Positions 34,801 to 47,167 of a DNA stretch of 64,000 nucleotides are shown piece after piece. Each line of letters begins with the position of its first letter. The stretch's first letter is position 1. The DNA is taken from assembly GCA_964034945.1 (NCBI GenBank), contig OZ035964.1:5351395-5415394 (forward strand), given 5' to 3'. Below the pieces are notes generated by a model, which was given only the letters and a program-made list of their open reading frames with translations, was not told the DNA's origin and searched no databases. A program made the position numbers and the translations under genes. Source of the DNA: Chrysopilus asiliformis (taxonomy: Eukaryota; Arthropoda; Insecta; Diptera; Rhagionidae).

Positions 34801-35680
34801 ATTTTCATATTAGTTTTCAAAAATTTCACTCATGGAGCATTTTTCCAATGAATTTTTACAATCTTTTTTGAAACTTTCACCTGCGGCGCATTTTTTCAAT
34901 GATTTTTTTTTATTCTTTTTTGAAATTTTTACCCTTGGCGCATTTTTTCAACAAAATTTCGCATTCTTTTTTGAAAACTTTCACCTGTGGCGCATTTTTT
35001 CAACGAATTTTCACATTCTTTTTTGAAACTTTCACCTGTGGCGCATTTTTTCAACAAAATTTCACATTATTTTTTGAAACTTTCACCTGTGGCGCATTTT
35101 TTCAACGAATTTTCACATTCTTTTTTGAAACTTTCATCTGTGGCGCATTTTTTCAACGAATTTTCACATTCTTTTTCCAAATTTTCATCAATGGTGAATT
35201 TTTACAAGGAATTTTCACATTTCTTTGGAATTTTCAACTGCGGTGCATTTTCTCAATGAATTTTCAAATTCTTTTTTTAAAATTTTCAATTGTGTCGCAT
35301 CTTTTAACGAACTTTCAGATTCTTTTTTTAAAACTTTAACCAGTAGCGGATTATTTCAATGAATTTTTACATTCTGTTTTCGAATTTTCACCTACGGTGC
35401 CTTTTTTCAACAAATTTTCAATTTTTTTTTTGAAATTTGTCAACTGTGGCGCATGTTTTCCGCGAAATTTAACATTTATTATTGAATTTTTCACCTGTGG
35501 CGCAGTTTTTCAACATTTTTTTGAAGTTTTCTCTCGAAGTTTCAAATTCTTTTTTGAAATTTTCAGCTGTGGCACAATTTTCAGTACATTTTTATATTCA
35601 TTTTATAAATATTTCACTTGCGGCGCAAATTTTACGAATTTTTTTGCCCCCGCAGCACATTTTCGCCGATGATTTTCACC
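34801..35680 (+). repeat. 50-bp family array, second block
   Basis: Units of about 51 bp: GGCGCATTTTTTCAACGAAT-TTTCACATTCTTTTTTGAAA-CTTTCACCTGT. The central copies (34960-35160) are the most alike; edges decay. Same orientation as 32230-33320. Confidence 0.9.
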
Positions 35681-37019
35681 TCAAGACATGTGAAGCGTAA
35701 TGTTTCCTTCGATCGGTTTTTTATACACATTTTATAAGTTCGGACGGGAATAGTGGGTGCGATGGACGAGACAGAGAGAGAGAGAGAGAGAAAGTGGGCA
35801 GGGAGGCTTTAAAATAGAAAGCTCACACATGACTGGGAAATGGCTATTTGTAGCCACACAAAACTTTATCTCATTACGTACTGCTGTGCCTATTAAGGAA
35901 ATAAAGCCCGGCCGGATACAGGATTTGAAAATTGGAGAAGGAAAAAAATTGAATAAAATAAAATATTCCTGTATGAATGCATCCTGCATTGCATCCGTCG
36001 TTAAAGTAAAATCTTTTACTTTAATATGGATTGAGCTGACCATACGTACATATGTGTATAGGCTCTAGGAATCAAAGAAGTAAATGTACCGAGAATTGAA
36101 GCATTCTCCATAAAACCTTTTTTTTTTAAAAAAAATAAATAAAAAAAATAGTTTTGTAAAGAAGATTTCTTTTAATACTAATATCAACTGCTAAACTCAT
36201 ACCATTTTTTTTTACTTTTCGGGTTTTTTTTGCCTGTTGTTTACTTTGGACCTTTCTCCCTATTTTCAATATTTCCATATACGTTCGTCCGTCCGTCCGT
36301 ACGTACGTATAGAGATTTCTGGGCTTGCCGTCGACCTTTCATCTTGACACTCCCTTATGCTATCCGCAGCAGCATTCACCCAATGTGCAGCACAACAAAA
36401 ATCTATTGCCATTCCAAAGTGCTTTTTTTTGGTCATTTCAATGCCATACAAAAGTTTTTCTTTCTTTTGTACATAAAAAGCTTCCATATCTTTTCATCTT
36501 GTCGTTGGGTTTTTATTTCTATATCTATATTTTTTTTTTGCCTTTTTTGGGATCATTTTCAAAGAGGAACTAACGAATCCTTGTTTGGAACAAAGACACA
36601 TTCAGGAAGGAACGAAGAATTGGTAAAAATTATGAGACTAGAAAATATTGAGAATATGCAGGCTTTGTAGATGATATTTTCGGTTTATAAAAACGTCCTT
36701 TGAAATGTAAAAAAAAAACCAAACGATGTAAAGGGATCTAAATTTGAGCAGAAAACACGGAAGTTGTTATCATCTTAAATCTATTAAAAGTAATCACTTC
36801 AAAAATGTGAAAATATGGGGAAATTTTTCGGTTGAATTTAGTTTTGTGAATCACAAATCCGCCTTTCCACTCCCATCGCGCTTTACTAGCGCCCACCACC
36901 GCCCTTGACATATCAAGAGGGCTAAAAAGGGAAGCGGAGGAGTGAGGATAGGGTAAAAACTCGATCCAATTGTTTTGCCCGTTAGGGCCGGAAGTTTTCA
37001 AAGCTCTAACCGATTAATC
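35681..37019. other. Unique intronic stretch
   Basis: Holds (GA)n at 35772-35791, a CGTC/CGTA tract at 36284-36308 and A/T runs. No exon recognised. Confidence 0.45.
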
Positions 37020-37760
37020 TGAAATTTTGTTACAAAGCTTTTAATCGAAAATCACTTAACCGATTGAGTTTGTTTCCCATGAGGGTGGGGGCGAGGCGAG
37101 AAGAAGAAAAATATGTCAACAAATTTGGGCAGGGGTGGGTTTTAAGGACGATGAAAAACCACCAAAGAAAATCTCGAATAAAATATTCACGGCAAACTAA
37201 AGCAAGGAAATTCGGGAAAATCCGCAAAAAAATTCGGCAAAAACTGCAAAAAAAATCGAGAAAAGCCGTCAAAAAAATTGGCGAAAAAGTCTAGAAAATT
37301 CCGGAAAATCCACAAAAGAGGGAAATGTGTCTCCAAGTTTTGAAGCGTGGGTTATGAGGGAAAAAAGAGGCGACAGACGCCGAAAAACCACTAAAATATC
37401 TAAAAAAACGTTCACGCAAAACCCCGAAAAATCGGGATAAAATATGTCTCCAAGTTTGGAGACGTGGGTTATAAGGGAAAAAAGAGGTTACACATGACGA
37501 AAAACATCAAAAACATCTCAAAAAACGTTCGAGAAAAATGGCAAAAAAAAATCGGGAAAAACCGCAAAAAAATCGGCAAAAATTGTAAGAAAATTCAAAA
37601 ACAAAATCTGGGGAAAACCGCAAGAAAGTTCGGGAAAACCGCAAAAAATCGGGAAAAATCGTAAAAAAATTCAAAAACAAAATCTGGGAAAAACCGCAAA
37701 AACATCCGAGAAATACTGTGAAAAAAAATTTGCGAAACTCAGGGAAGAAAAAAATCGCCA
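37020..37760 (+). repeat. Purine-rich degenerate repeat block
   Basis: Two copies of GTCTCCAAGTTT..GTGGGTTATrAGGGAAAAAAGAGG (37327, 37444; about 117 bp apart), and many short AAAACCGCAAAAAAATCGGG units at 37190-37300 and 37510-37720. A relative is at 39820-39900. Strong A/T strand bias. Lys-rich frames are artefacts. Confidence 0.7.
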
Positions 37761-38960
37761 CACTCAGCGACACTTCACATTTGACGTTTCTTTCCTCGAT
37801 TAATTTTGAAGATTTTTAACAATTATTTACCTTCTGGTAACTGCGTCACAACGTATGTCAACCGCTATCGTCACGATTCACATAAATGTTGCTCGGGTGG
37901 AATGAAACGGCCGGAGGCAGACACAAAAATTGCCTTTAACCACTTTTGTGACTTGAAAAAATTATAGTTTGATTGCTAATTTCTTCCTCCCCTAGTATCA
38001 GAGTATCACAAAACAGCAACAACAAAAAAAGTGTGTGTGTTGCAAAATTTGATCAAAACGTGGAGAACAGAAGAATTCTTTTTGGTATAATAAATGAATT
38101 ACAACTGAATTATCAATAGGTATAAATTGGAAAATATGAAATGGGGGAGGCGGCCGGTGTGCGTGCGACAACAACAACGTCGTGTCGTTTTCTTTAGCAA
38201 AAACAGTAATTCCTTACGAAAAAAAAACTAATATCCTGTAATCCGATTGAATGACAGATTCCATCAATAGGTTCGACACTTAAGGATAACGTCAAGTTGT
38301 GTCTGCCTCAAAATGGGAATTTAAGAGATCCGCGCGTTACTGTCAGCAGGTTGTTGTTTTTTTTTTCTTTCTTTCGTTTCATTTTCACCCCAAGATTGTT
38401 GTTTGTTTCGTTTTTTTTTCTTATCTCTTCAAAAAAAAATGTAATGACATTGAGGACTATTTTACGCTTCTTACTGTGCTTAAAAAAGGCTATAACTTGT
38501 GTTTTTTTTTAAAGAACTTTACAAAGACGTACAATGTTTTCTATATGTTTGACAATTCGTCAACCACACTATAAAATGTTGAAGGATTTTCACACTTTCT
38601 GATGAGACCACAACCGACAATGCGATTCGAATTTTTTTTAAAAGCCTTTTCTACGAGGGTAGGCTTAAAAGTTTCCAAAGTTTATGCGTGGTAAGGAAAA
38701 CACATGATTTTTGCACAGTTTTTCCTGCTTTCGTGTGCGTTTTCCTCATCTGTACAAATTCATGGGCGAAAATTTCAGCTCAATCGGTTGAGTCGTTTTC
38801 GAGATCTGCTCGCTTTCAAAACCTTTGCAAACTTGGAAATTCTTCGACAGATTTGAATTTATATCTTCTGGTGTAAGAAAAATTTGGGGTTGTTTATAAA
38901 ATACTTAAACGCTCAAAAATAGCTAAAATATCCACTAGAAGAACACGATTTTCTTTTAAA
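37761..38960. other. Unique intronic stretch
   Basis: No exon recognised. AAATTTCAGCTCAATCGGTT-GAGTCGTTTTCGAGATC at 38772 is a single CAATCGG module. Confidence 0.45.
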
Positions 38961-39346
38961 AAACATAACAAAAGCTATAATTGCCAATCTGGCAATCATT
39001 GGAGACCCGTATGGTGATATTCGTATCAAAATTCGAACAGTTGTACCAGAATTCCACTTTGAAGTCAAACTTTCCAATAAGATTTTTTAAAATTTATTCC
39101 AATCGGATTTTAATGTATGTGAGTTTTATGTAGAATCATATCCTAAATAACTTTTGTTCTTGGACCTTTTTGATAAGATGCACCGTTTTTGAGATATTCA
39201 CAAAAAACGATTTCGTTCGTATGGGGGGTACCCCCCCTAATGGTACATTTTTACCCATTAACGAACTTAGCCTCGCATTTTACGAAAAACGTATCCACGC
39301 AAAATTTCAAGCCTCTGGCTCAATCCGTGCGCCCGCAATCCGCGCC

Positions 39347-39377
<31 letters not shown>

Positions 39378-39562
39378 GACGGACAGACAGACAGACGGAC
39401 AGACAGACAGACGGACAGACGGACGGACATGCAAAAATTAAATATTTTTATCATTCTAAACACACTGGTGTAATTCATTTTTTGTGCGATGACGGGATAT
39501 TGGCGTTACAAACGGTAAGGCAAAGTTAGTATACCCTTTGGTTTCACCATACGGGTATAAAA
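38961..39562. mobile_element. Repeat element copy B with GACGGACA microsatellite
   Basis: Aligns along its whole length with 30253-30829: AACATAACAAAAGCTATAATT-GCCAATCTGGCAAT, ACCCGTATGGTGATATTCGT, GGGGGGTACCCCCC, GACAGACGGACAGAC tract (longer here, about 39350-39428) and GGTTTCACCATACGGGTATA. No protein coding. Confidence 0.85.
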
Positions 39563-39639
39563 AATAGTAAACCCACAAAATCTCGGCTCAGTATTAGGTA
39601 AAAAATTGATGTCTATCCTAGGGATCGATTTGAAATTTT

Positions 39640-39835
39640 TAAGCCTAGATTTCGGTCATAAATCTTGTACTTTTCACCTATGGCGCATTTTTCCAGTGGA
39701 TTTTTGCACACCTTTTGAAATTTATATCCGCGGCGCATTTTTCCAACGAATTTTCACGTTTTTTTTAATTTACCCGTTTTGCACACTTTTTGACATTTTT
39801 ACCCGCGAAATTTTCACTTTTGTCACCAAGTTCGA
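39640..39835 (+). repeat. Diverged 50-bp family units
   Basis: CACCTATGGCGCATTTTTCC, CGCGGCGCATTTTTCCAACG and a truncated third unit. A 14-G run follows (39836-39849). Confidence 0.7.
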
Positions 39836-39920
39836 GGGGGGGGGGGGGGTGGGCGGTGGGTTATATGGGAAAAAAGATGTGGCACATGACGAAAATCCTG
39901 GAAAAAAGTTCCGAAAATTA

Positions 39921-40064
39921 AACACAAGTATTTTATTTTCAAACATTTATGCGCCGCCGCTGAATTTTCTTGCGGTTTTTCGGGAACCGCAAGAAAATCG
40001 GTCAAAAAGTTCTTAAAATTTTCAGCGGAGGCGCATAAATGTTTGAAAATAAAATACTTGTGTA
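39921..40064. repeat. Near-perfect long palindrome with inner hairpin
   Basis: ACACAAGTATTTTATTTTCA-AACATTTATGCGCCgCCGCTGA is mirrored by TCAGCGGaGGCGCATAAATG-TTTGAAAATAAAATACTTGTGT. Between the arms, CTTGCGGTTTTTCGGGAACCGCAAG forms its own hairpin. Only one mismatch was seen in the outer arms, so it is young or gene-converted. Confidence 0.88.
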
Positions 40065-40191
40065 TAATTTCCGCCTTTTCAAACACCATCTCCCATTCGT
40101 CACGCTTTTTCGCAACACCACCTGCACACTATCGCAGAACTCCCCGCTTCACTGCCTATTAAATATGTGACGTATTTTATGGACAACAGAA

Positions 40192-40420
40192 GGGGGGGGG
40201 GGGGGGGGGGGCAAGGGCGGAAAATTTGCCATAAACCGCGAGTTTTTTTTATCTCCAAAGGTTTGGAAAGCTCTAACTCGGAAGTTGTTCGACCGATTGG
40301 GTGGAAATTTTGGATAAAAATCTGGTAATCCGGAAACCGTTGGACCGATTGGGCGGAAATTTTTGCTCACATCTTCTACGAGTGGGGTAGCGGGAACAAA
40401 ACGGTTCAAAATTCTACACT
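40192..40420. repeat. 20-G run and two CCGATTGGG units
   Basis: G run at 40192-40211. 40260-40370 holds two CTAACTCGGAAGTTGTTCGA-CCGATTGGGTGGAAATTTT-type units, like 17440-17530. Confidence 0.65.
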
Positions 40421-41976
40421 TTTGATGCTCGCAATACAAAAAAAAAACCCTGCCAAAAAAACAAACTTTCCACCCTACCCTCGTACGTACATAATAAACC
40501 CTACAATTTGTAGTACTTGTCATTTTATTATTTATTTATTTCCGGGAATTGAGCAATGGAATTCTCAAGTTAGAACCAAGCAAACTATTCCCTCGGGTAT
40601 CGTTTCCTGTTTTTGTTAATCTTGGGGGAGCTGAGCTCTAAGCTGTACCGATCTGGGCTACCATATCGGTTCGATTCGGTTATCCGGACCAGCAGCCAAC
40701 TTCTTTTGTGGTGGCGCGGGCTATTCGAGGACTTGGCCAAACAACACACAACAAAAGGACAAGAAATAACACCCAAAGAAATGCATTTTTAAGCTTTTAT
40801 GTAATATATTTAGTTGTGGTAAGAAAAAAGCGGATGGATGGTGGTTAATGGATGACGGAAAGCGCGTTGTGTTGCGTTTTTTTGTTATCCTTTTTTTTGT
40901 TATCCTTTTTTTATGGATTCCATTATTACCGAGTGAGTATTTCTTTGTACACACCATCGAGTAGTACTTGTTCTTGATCTGAACAACAACAAAACATACA
41001 CACACACACACACACACGTGGGGAATAGAAAAATTTACAAGGGGGTGAAATGAATGAATGAATGATCAATGAATTTTTAATAGATGTGCCTTTTTCACAA
41101 TTTTTTTTTGTAATGCGATGAATAAGATATGGTGTCGCATTCTTATTTAACGTACGTCGTCGTCATCGTCCTATCGAGGACATCAAATCCACAGGACAGG
41201 ACGAAACCCCATACAACGCACAGCCCGCCAGCCAACTGGCAACATAACAACAAAGCAAATGGACATGGAAGGATGCAGATAACATAGCGTAGCGTAGCGT
41301 AGGTATAGAATTGGCTGGTTCTGATGATTGGCGAGAGTGGATGGATAAGGAGGGCGGGCGGGCGACTAGGCATGGCACATCAGGAGCGAATAATGCTATG
41401 TAATCGGGCGATGATACGCTATAACAAAGCATTAAAATAGGGAATTGTGCAACATCACTCCTTGCTCACAATACGCTAAGCTGAATCTAATCTGGATGTT
41501 CGTCCCTTTTTTTTTTTGAATTCCGGCGTTTTCTTCTTCCTCGTTTTTTGTGTATGCTAACAACAAGTACTTATCCTCTCATTTGTATATTTAGGCCAAG
41601 TCATTGTATGTCAGATTGGATCCGTGCTCTCGGTTGTTAGACAAATATTCTCCTGATTGGACCATTTGTTTAGCGACAACAAAAATCAATTGCCTTTACT
41701 TTGAAAACTTTTCTAATTAACTGAGGATGGTTTCTATGTTGCATTATTATGAAAATCAGTAAAGAAGGGGTGCGACTCCTGTTTAAAGTTTGTGTCAAAT
41801 CATTATTTAAATCAAGAAGAGCGAAACCTGATAACAGCAGCCGCCGCCGCCACCCGATAACGAGAATATGTAGCTAAAATCTGTAGCCCTAAGCAGTGAA
41901 AAGAAAAATTGACACAAAAAAAGTGCTTACGAAATTTGTACTAACTGAAGCGGCCGATCAAATATTCGTCTTCGTG
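40421..41976. other. Unique intronic stretch, moderately complex
   Basis: 40610-40740 and 41150-41420 are less AT-rich than their surroundings and could hold conserved regulatory DNA. No exon was recognised. (CA)n lies at 40997-41019 and (TAGCG)n at 41283-41300. Confidence 0.4.
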
Positions 41977-42248
41977 CACTCAGAAAAATGTCCAAGTCAA
42001 CTTTTTGTCAGGTTAACTCTGACCTTACAGAGATGTCTGTAAGCCAGCTAGCGGTCAGAGTTAACCTATCTAAGGTCAACTCGTGCAGCTCCCAATGCCC
42101 TACTTCACCTGCTGGTGGCTTAATTTCAGAATTTCTCCGACCACAGGTCAACTCAGTTTTACTTGCCCACATGCAGGCGAACGCGCGCCTGCCCGAGGCC
42201 AATTACGCCGTATGTAGGTCGTCGAGTTAGCCTCCATTTTTCTGAGTG
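41977..42248. mobile_element. 272-bp MITE with CACTCAGAAAAATG ends
   Basis: CACTCAGAAAAATG at the left and CATTTTTCTGAGTG at the right are exact inverted repeats. The inside is GC-rich for this window and has AGGTTAACTCTGACC, AGAGTTAACCT and AGGTCAACTC repeats. An 80-codon plus frame runs across it but no protein family is seen. No target duplication found. Confidence 0.75.
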
Positions 42249-42599
42249 TGATACCAGCAGTTAGCCGTACATCAAAGTTTGGCGGAAACGCTTTTTATCG
42301 CGGCCAATAAAACTTTGGAACAACACACCACGTAAATACGTTTGATGATTTCTTGTACGAAGTATAATAAATGTCGTTCTATCTGTCAGTCTGCATTTCT
42401 TCCTCATACGGTTTCCACGTATCTTTACCGGTTCACAAGATATTTGAAAAAAAAAATATTTTTCTACATATTTTTTCCGAAACTAAATATTGCGAAAGAA
42501 ATTTTTGTATTAATATTTTTTTTAAAGGATTTTCCTTTGTAGAAATTTTTTTTACTGAATTTTACAAGTCCTTTACTATGTGTTAAAATTATTCCTAAA

Positions 42600-43440
42600 C
42601 ATCCGAGGCTTTTCCAATTTCAAAATTTTTTTTTCGGTTGAGTTTTCGAAAGACTTTTCTGGACAGGAATTTTCTACCCTAACGTTTTAGAAGACTTTTC
42701 AAGCCGGGAAGTTTTTTCCGAGTTTTCCCAAGGACTTTCCTAGGCAGGAAATTCGTTTTCTAAGTTTTCTAAAGACAAGCAAAAAGTTTTCTCCCGAATT
42801 TTTAGAAGACTTTTCAAGCCGGGAAGTTTTTTCCGAGTTTTCCCAAGGACTTTCCTAGGCAGGAAACTCGTTTTCTAAAGACTTGTCTGGACAAGCAAAA
42901 AGTTTTCTCCCGAATTTTCTGAGTCGGCCGGAAATTTTTTCACCGCATTTTTCAAGGAGTTTTTTATTTCGAATTTTTTTTCCTGGATTTTCCAGCCCCT
43001 TTTTTGGGACAGAAATTGTTCTGTCTGGAGTATTTTTCTTGCAGGAATTTTTCCCTGGATGTTCCAACGACTTTTCAGAATAGGAATTTTTCTATTTTGA
43101 ATCTTCCAGCCTGGTCTATTTTTTCTGATTTTTTGGGGGTCTTTTTTAGTAGAGAAAAGTTTTCCAAAGCCTTTTTATGCGGGAAAATGATATTGTAATT
43201 TTTCTGAGGCCTTTACCGTGTAAAAAAAATTTTCTAGGAACTTCTTAGGACTTCTCTAGGCACGGAATTCTTTCCCAAATTTTCTAGTGGACCCGAAAAT
43301 TCTTTCCTGAATATTGCGTGGGTAGTTGTATGAAGGAAAATATTTGCCTCGGTATTCCAAGAACTTTTCTCTTGGGAGAAAATTTTCCCCTGATTTTTCC
43401 GAGGCCCATTTTGTGCAGGAGAAACGGGCAGCTGCCACAG
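42600..43440 (-). repeat. 37-bp-family array, reverse orientation
   Basis: Units such as CCGAATTTTTAGAAGACTTTTCAAGCCGGGAAGTTTTTT, with a duplication of about 130 bp (42681 and 42803 blocks: AGCCGGGAAGTTTTTTCCGA). Reverse complement matches the GAAAAGTCCTCGGAAAATTC monomer. Confidence 0.75.
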
Positions 43441-45650
43441 GGTAATTTGCGCAGGGTTTTTTGGAAAATTTTGAAGGTGTGGTTTTGATTGGGTGGGTTT
43501 TTAAGCTGTTTGGAGATTTAAGATGCATTTTTTCACAATTTTAGAAATTTTGGATGGGTTTTAGGGCTGTTTTTGGTTTGTGCACTTGTTGGCGACTAAC
43601 CTACACTGTTTGACACAAATAATTGTCATAGTTTTCATGGCATCATGGCACATGGTTTGATCAATGTCGGGCATTGCTTGTCGTGCTAAACGGCAATTTT
43701 TTGTGTGAGTTTTGAGGATATTCGGTGTGAATTTTGAAGTTTTGAAAGGTTTTGAGATGTAATTTAGGGATTTTTTTAAAATTTATTCAACGAAAACGAA
43801 CAATTTTATTGATAGCAATGCTTCCCGAGGCCTTTTTCCTGATATACCGAGGGGAGGGGAGGGGAGAGGAAGGAGCGGCGGTTGTGGTTGTGGCAGAGTG
43901 AGATTAAGGGAAATTTCGTTGGTTTTCACATCATTCTCGACATGGTTATATTATGTTTACATATCAAACAATAGCAAACAAAAACATGACAAAATGATAA
44001 TAATTACAATAAAATATAATATATTCGTCGGGCTATTATTCCCCCCCCCCCCCCCCCCCCCCCCCCCGCTTATTTTATTTATCCCATCTTAACACATCGT
44101 ATCACATCATATCCCATACCAAGTCCTTTTGATCCTTGCTTGCACGGGTGGCCAGCCATCAAGTCTGCTTTGCAGATATACCGCTAAGGGCTCTTGGCAT
44201 AATTCTACCTCTTTATTCCCATGGGATATATGATGTGTGTATGATGTCGCTGTGTCGCCACACCACACCATACCACAATCACATGTCCTCAAACCATTAA
44301 CAAAGTAGCTTTTCATCAAAAGGACTTTCTGGTCCCTTCGACTTAAGCTCCTTTTCGGATTTATGAACTCACTCACATGCGGCGGGGGATGGATTTTATT
44401 TTATGGTTGAATGTGGAAATTTCTATCCCGGTTAACTCCAGGGTTCCGACCTTTGTTCAGTTTTCTGCATCTCTGCATCACCTTGAAATATTGTTCAGGA
44501 CTCTAATGGTGAGGGAGGGGGCTGAATAATCCAAACGCAGTGGCAAGAAACCTCAAGAATTATTTATTCTCGCTTGTAACAACTCACTCGCTACGCTCTA
44601 TTGTGGTTAACCTCACTTTTGAGATGACGCAATAAAAAAAAACAGCAATTCCAGATGCCGGGTTTGGCGGAGACTTAAATGCACGTGTTGTGTTCTCTCT
44701 GTGTGTGGGGGAGGGGGGGGGGGATTATTCTCTTTGGAGTAACAAATAAAGAAATTATTTTCCAGCAACAACAATATTTTCTCATTATCAACGTGAAATT
44801 TTCGCCACTTGAAAAAATTACACAACGATTTTTCATATATTTTGTTTTGTTGTATTTCTTTTTCAAGTGGCAACCACCACCGCCCACCACCCACCGCACA
44901 CACACACTTTTCATAAGGACGCGAAAAAATAATAGAAAACTGACACTTTATTACGATTTTCCCTCTTTTCCAGATTCTTAAATAAAGGCAATTTTCCCGC
45001 ACACACGAAAATCCTTCATTCTTAAGTTTTCTTTTTTTTGTCCGTTGGATTTCAATTAATTTCCATGTTATAAAGCGTCAATATTTCAACTTTGAAATAG
45101 GAAAACAAAACGATAAAAAGAGAATGGAAAAAAAAACTGAGATTTAATTAAAAAATAATCATAAAAACCGGGAAAATATGGCGTAGAGAACAAAAAATAA
45201 AAAGAAATTTGAATTTGTCATAATTTTTCAGCGCTCAAATGGAACTCCGACAGCCCATAACAAAATAAACACGACGAAATTTGAAAAAAAAAAACGAAAA
45301 GTGTGGAAATGTTGCCTCAAATTATCACAAATATCTGATAGATGACTTTATCTAATGTTATTTTGTCACATTTTATATCCAATTTTCTGTTTTCCGTGTT
45401 TTTTTTTTCGTTTGTTGGATGTTGGATTTTTTTTCTCCCTGTCTACGCTTGAGTAATGGCCAAGATTTTCAAAATATTAATTGGGAATTATTTTTATTTG
45501 ATTTGCCAATGCAGAAAAACGCGTAAATCAAATACGCTTACGCGTGTTTCAGATTTAGGGCGGAATATTTTGGGCAGGGGAAAACGCATGATTTGTGATG
45601 AAGTTTGCACCCCTACACTATTTTCCCTACACTATTTTCCCTTAGGAGAC
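43441..45650. other. Unique intronic stretch
   Basis: A 27-C run at 44041-44067, GGGGA tract near 43852 and G run near 44711. Nothing recognised; the minus frame 44107-44376 has no domain. Confidence 0.45.
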
Positions 45651-46770
45651 TGAATTTCCCGCGGCCTTTTCTATGCAGAGAATTTTTTCCCTGATTTTCC
45701 GAGACATTTTCTATGCAGAAAAATGTTTTCCCTTATTTTCCCTAGGGCCTTTTCTCTGCGGGAAATCTTTTTCAAAGCCTTTTCTACGCTGATTTTTTTT
45801 CAAAGCCTTTTCGATACAGAAAAACTTCTGGCTGAATTTTTCAAAAACTTTTCTCTGCAGGTAATTTTTTTTCTACACTTTCTAAGCAGAAAATTTTTTT
45901 TTCTGATTTTTCCAAGCCCTTTTCTACAAAGAAAATTTTTTCCGCGAGTTTTTCAAAACCTTTTCTCTGCGGACAATCTTTTTCAAAACATTTTCTACGC
46001 GAAAAAAGATGTCCTTCATTTTTCAAACGTCATTTTTAAGCAGGAAATTTTTTTCAAAGTCTTTTCTATGCGGAAAATTTTTTTCAAAGCCTTTTCCATA
46101 CAGAAAATTTTTTGGCTGATTTTTTTTCAAAATCTTTTCTATGCGGAAATTTTTTTAAAGCCTTTTCTCTGTAAAAAAAAAAGTTTTTCGCGATTTTTTC
46201 TATGCAGAAATTTTTTTTTACACATTTTCCATGCAGAAAAATTTCTGCCTCATTTTTCCAACGACTTTTAAGCGGAATATTTTATTTCAATGCGTTTTCT
46301 ATGCAGAAATTTTTTTCTCTGATTTTTCCAAGTTTTTTTCTATGCAGGAAATCTTTTTCAAAGTTTTTTTGATGCGGAAATTTTTTTTTAAAGTCTTTTC
46401 TGTGCAGAAAATTTTTTCCCTGATTTTTTCAAAGCCTTTTCTTTTTTTTTCCAAGCTTTTTCTGTGCAGAAAAATTTCTGGCTGATTTTTTCAAAAACTT
46501 TTCGTTGCAAGAAAAGCCTTTTCTATGCGACAAGGTTTTTTTTCCTGATTTTTCCAAGACCTTTTTTTTCCTTATTTTTCCAGATGCAAGAAATTTTTTC
46601 CAAAACCCTTTCTACGCGGAAAATTTTCTTCAAAGCATCTTCTGAGCAGAACAATTTTTCCCAGATTTTTCAAACGCCTTTTCTATGCAGACATTTTTCT
46701 TAAAAAAGCCTTTCTTGTGCAGAAAAATTTTCCCAGAATTTTTCGCGGTTTTTTTAAATACTTTTTCTAC
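45651..46770 (-). repeat. 37-bp-family array, reverse orientation
   Basis: Runs of TTTTCTATGCAGAAAATTTT-TTCCCTGATTTTTCCAAGCC. The reverse complement gives GGCTTGGAAAAATCAGGG..TGCATAGAAAAG. A 182-codon Phe-rich frame is a by-product. Confidence 0.85.
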
Positions 46771-47061
46771 GAAATTTCATCTCAATTAGTGATTCCTTAA
46801 CTAATTTCGCATGAATTTCAATATCGCGGCACGTAAATGCGCCTGTGTTGAATTTGAGGATATTGCGGGAATTTTGAATGAGTTCTGTGAATATTCAGGG
46901 GGTTTTTTGATGGATTTAGAGGAGGTTTAATGGAATTTTGGGGGTTTTTTTTCAATGGGTTTTGAGTGATTTTATTTGATGCGTCAGCGATTGGGATGGG
47001 GTGGTGGAGGGGGGTGGTGGTGTGTTACGGACGACTTTTACTGACTTTAAGGGACGCTAGA

Positions 47062-47167
47062 GTCACTGCTTTGCCAAAAATTTCTAAAGTGGCCGTCGGT
47101 CGCGATTATAAAATCACGAAATTAAAGTCGCGACGTGACCACTTTACGACCTTCTGTGCTCCTTGGA
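47062..47167. mobile_element. Degraded foldback of the 25608 family
   Basis: CTAAAGTGGCCGTCGGTCGCG, TCACGAAATTAAAGTCGCGAC and ACCACTTTACGACCTTCTGTG-CTCCTTGG match 25608-25707. The left terminus is lost. Confidence 0.65.

Noticed and set aside
40610..40740. tRNA or tRNA-derived SINE (GGTTCGATTCGG resembles a B box)
   Set aside because: No A box at the right distance and no cloverleaf could be drawn on either strand.
45723..46271. 182-codon Phe-rich open frame, and similar frames at 20687-21232 and 23508-23912
   Set aside because: They are translations of the 37-bp minisatellite and differ in frame and sense among blocks.
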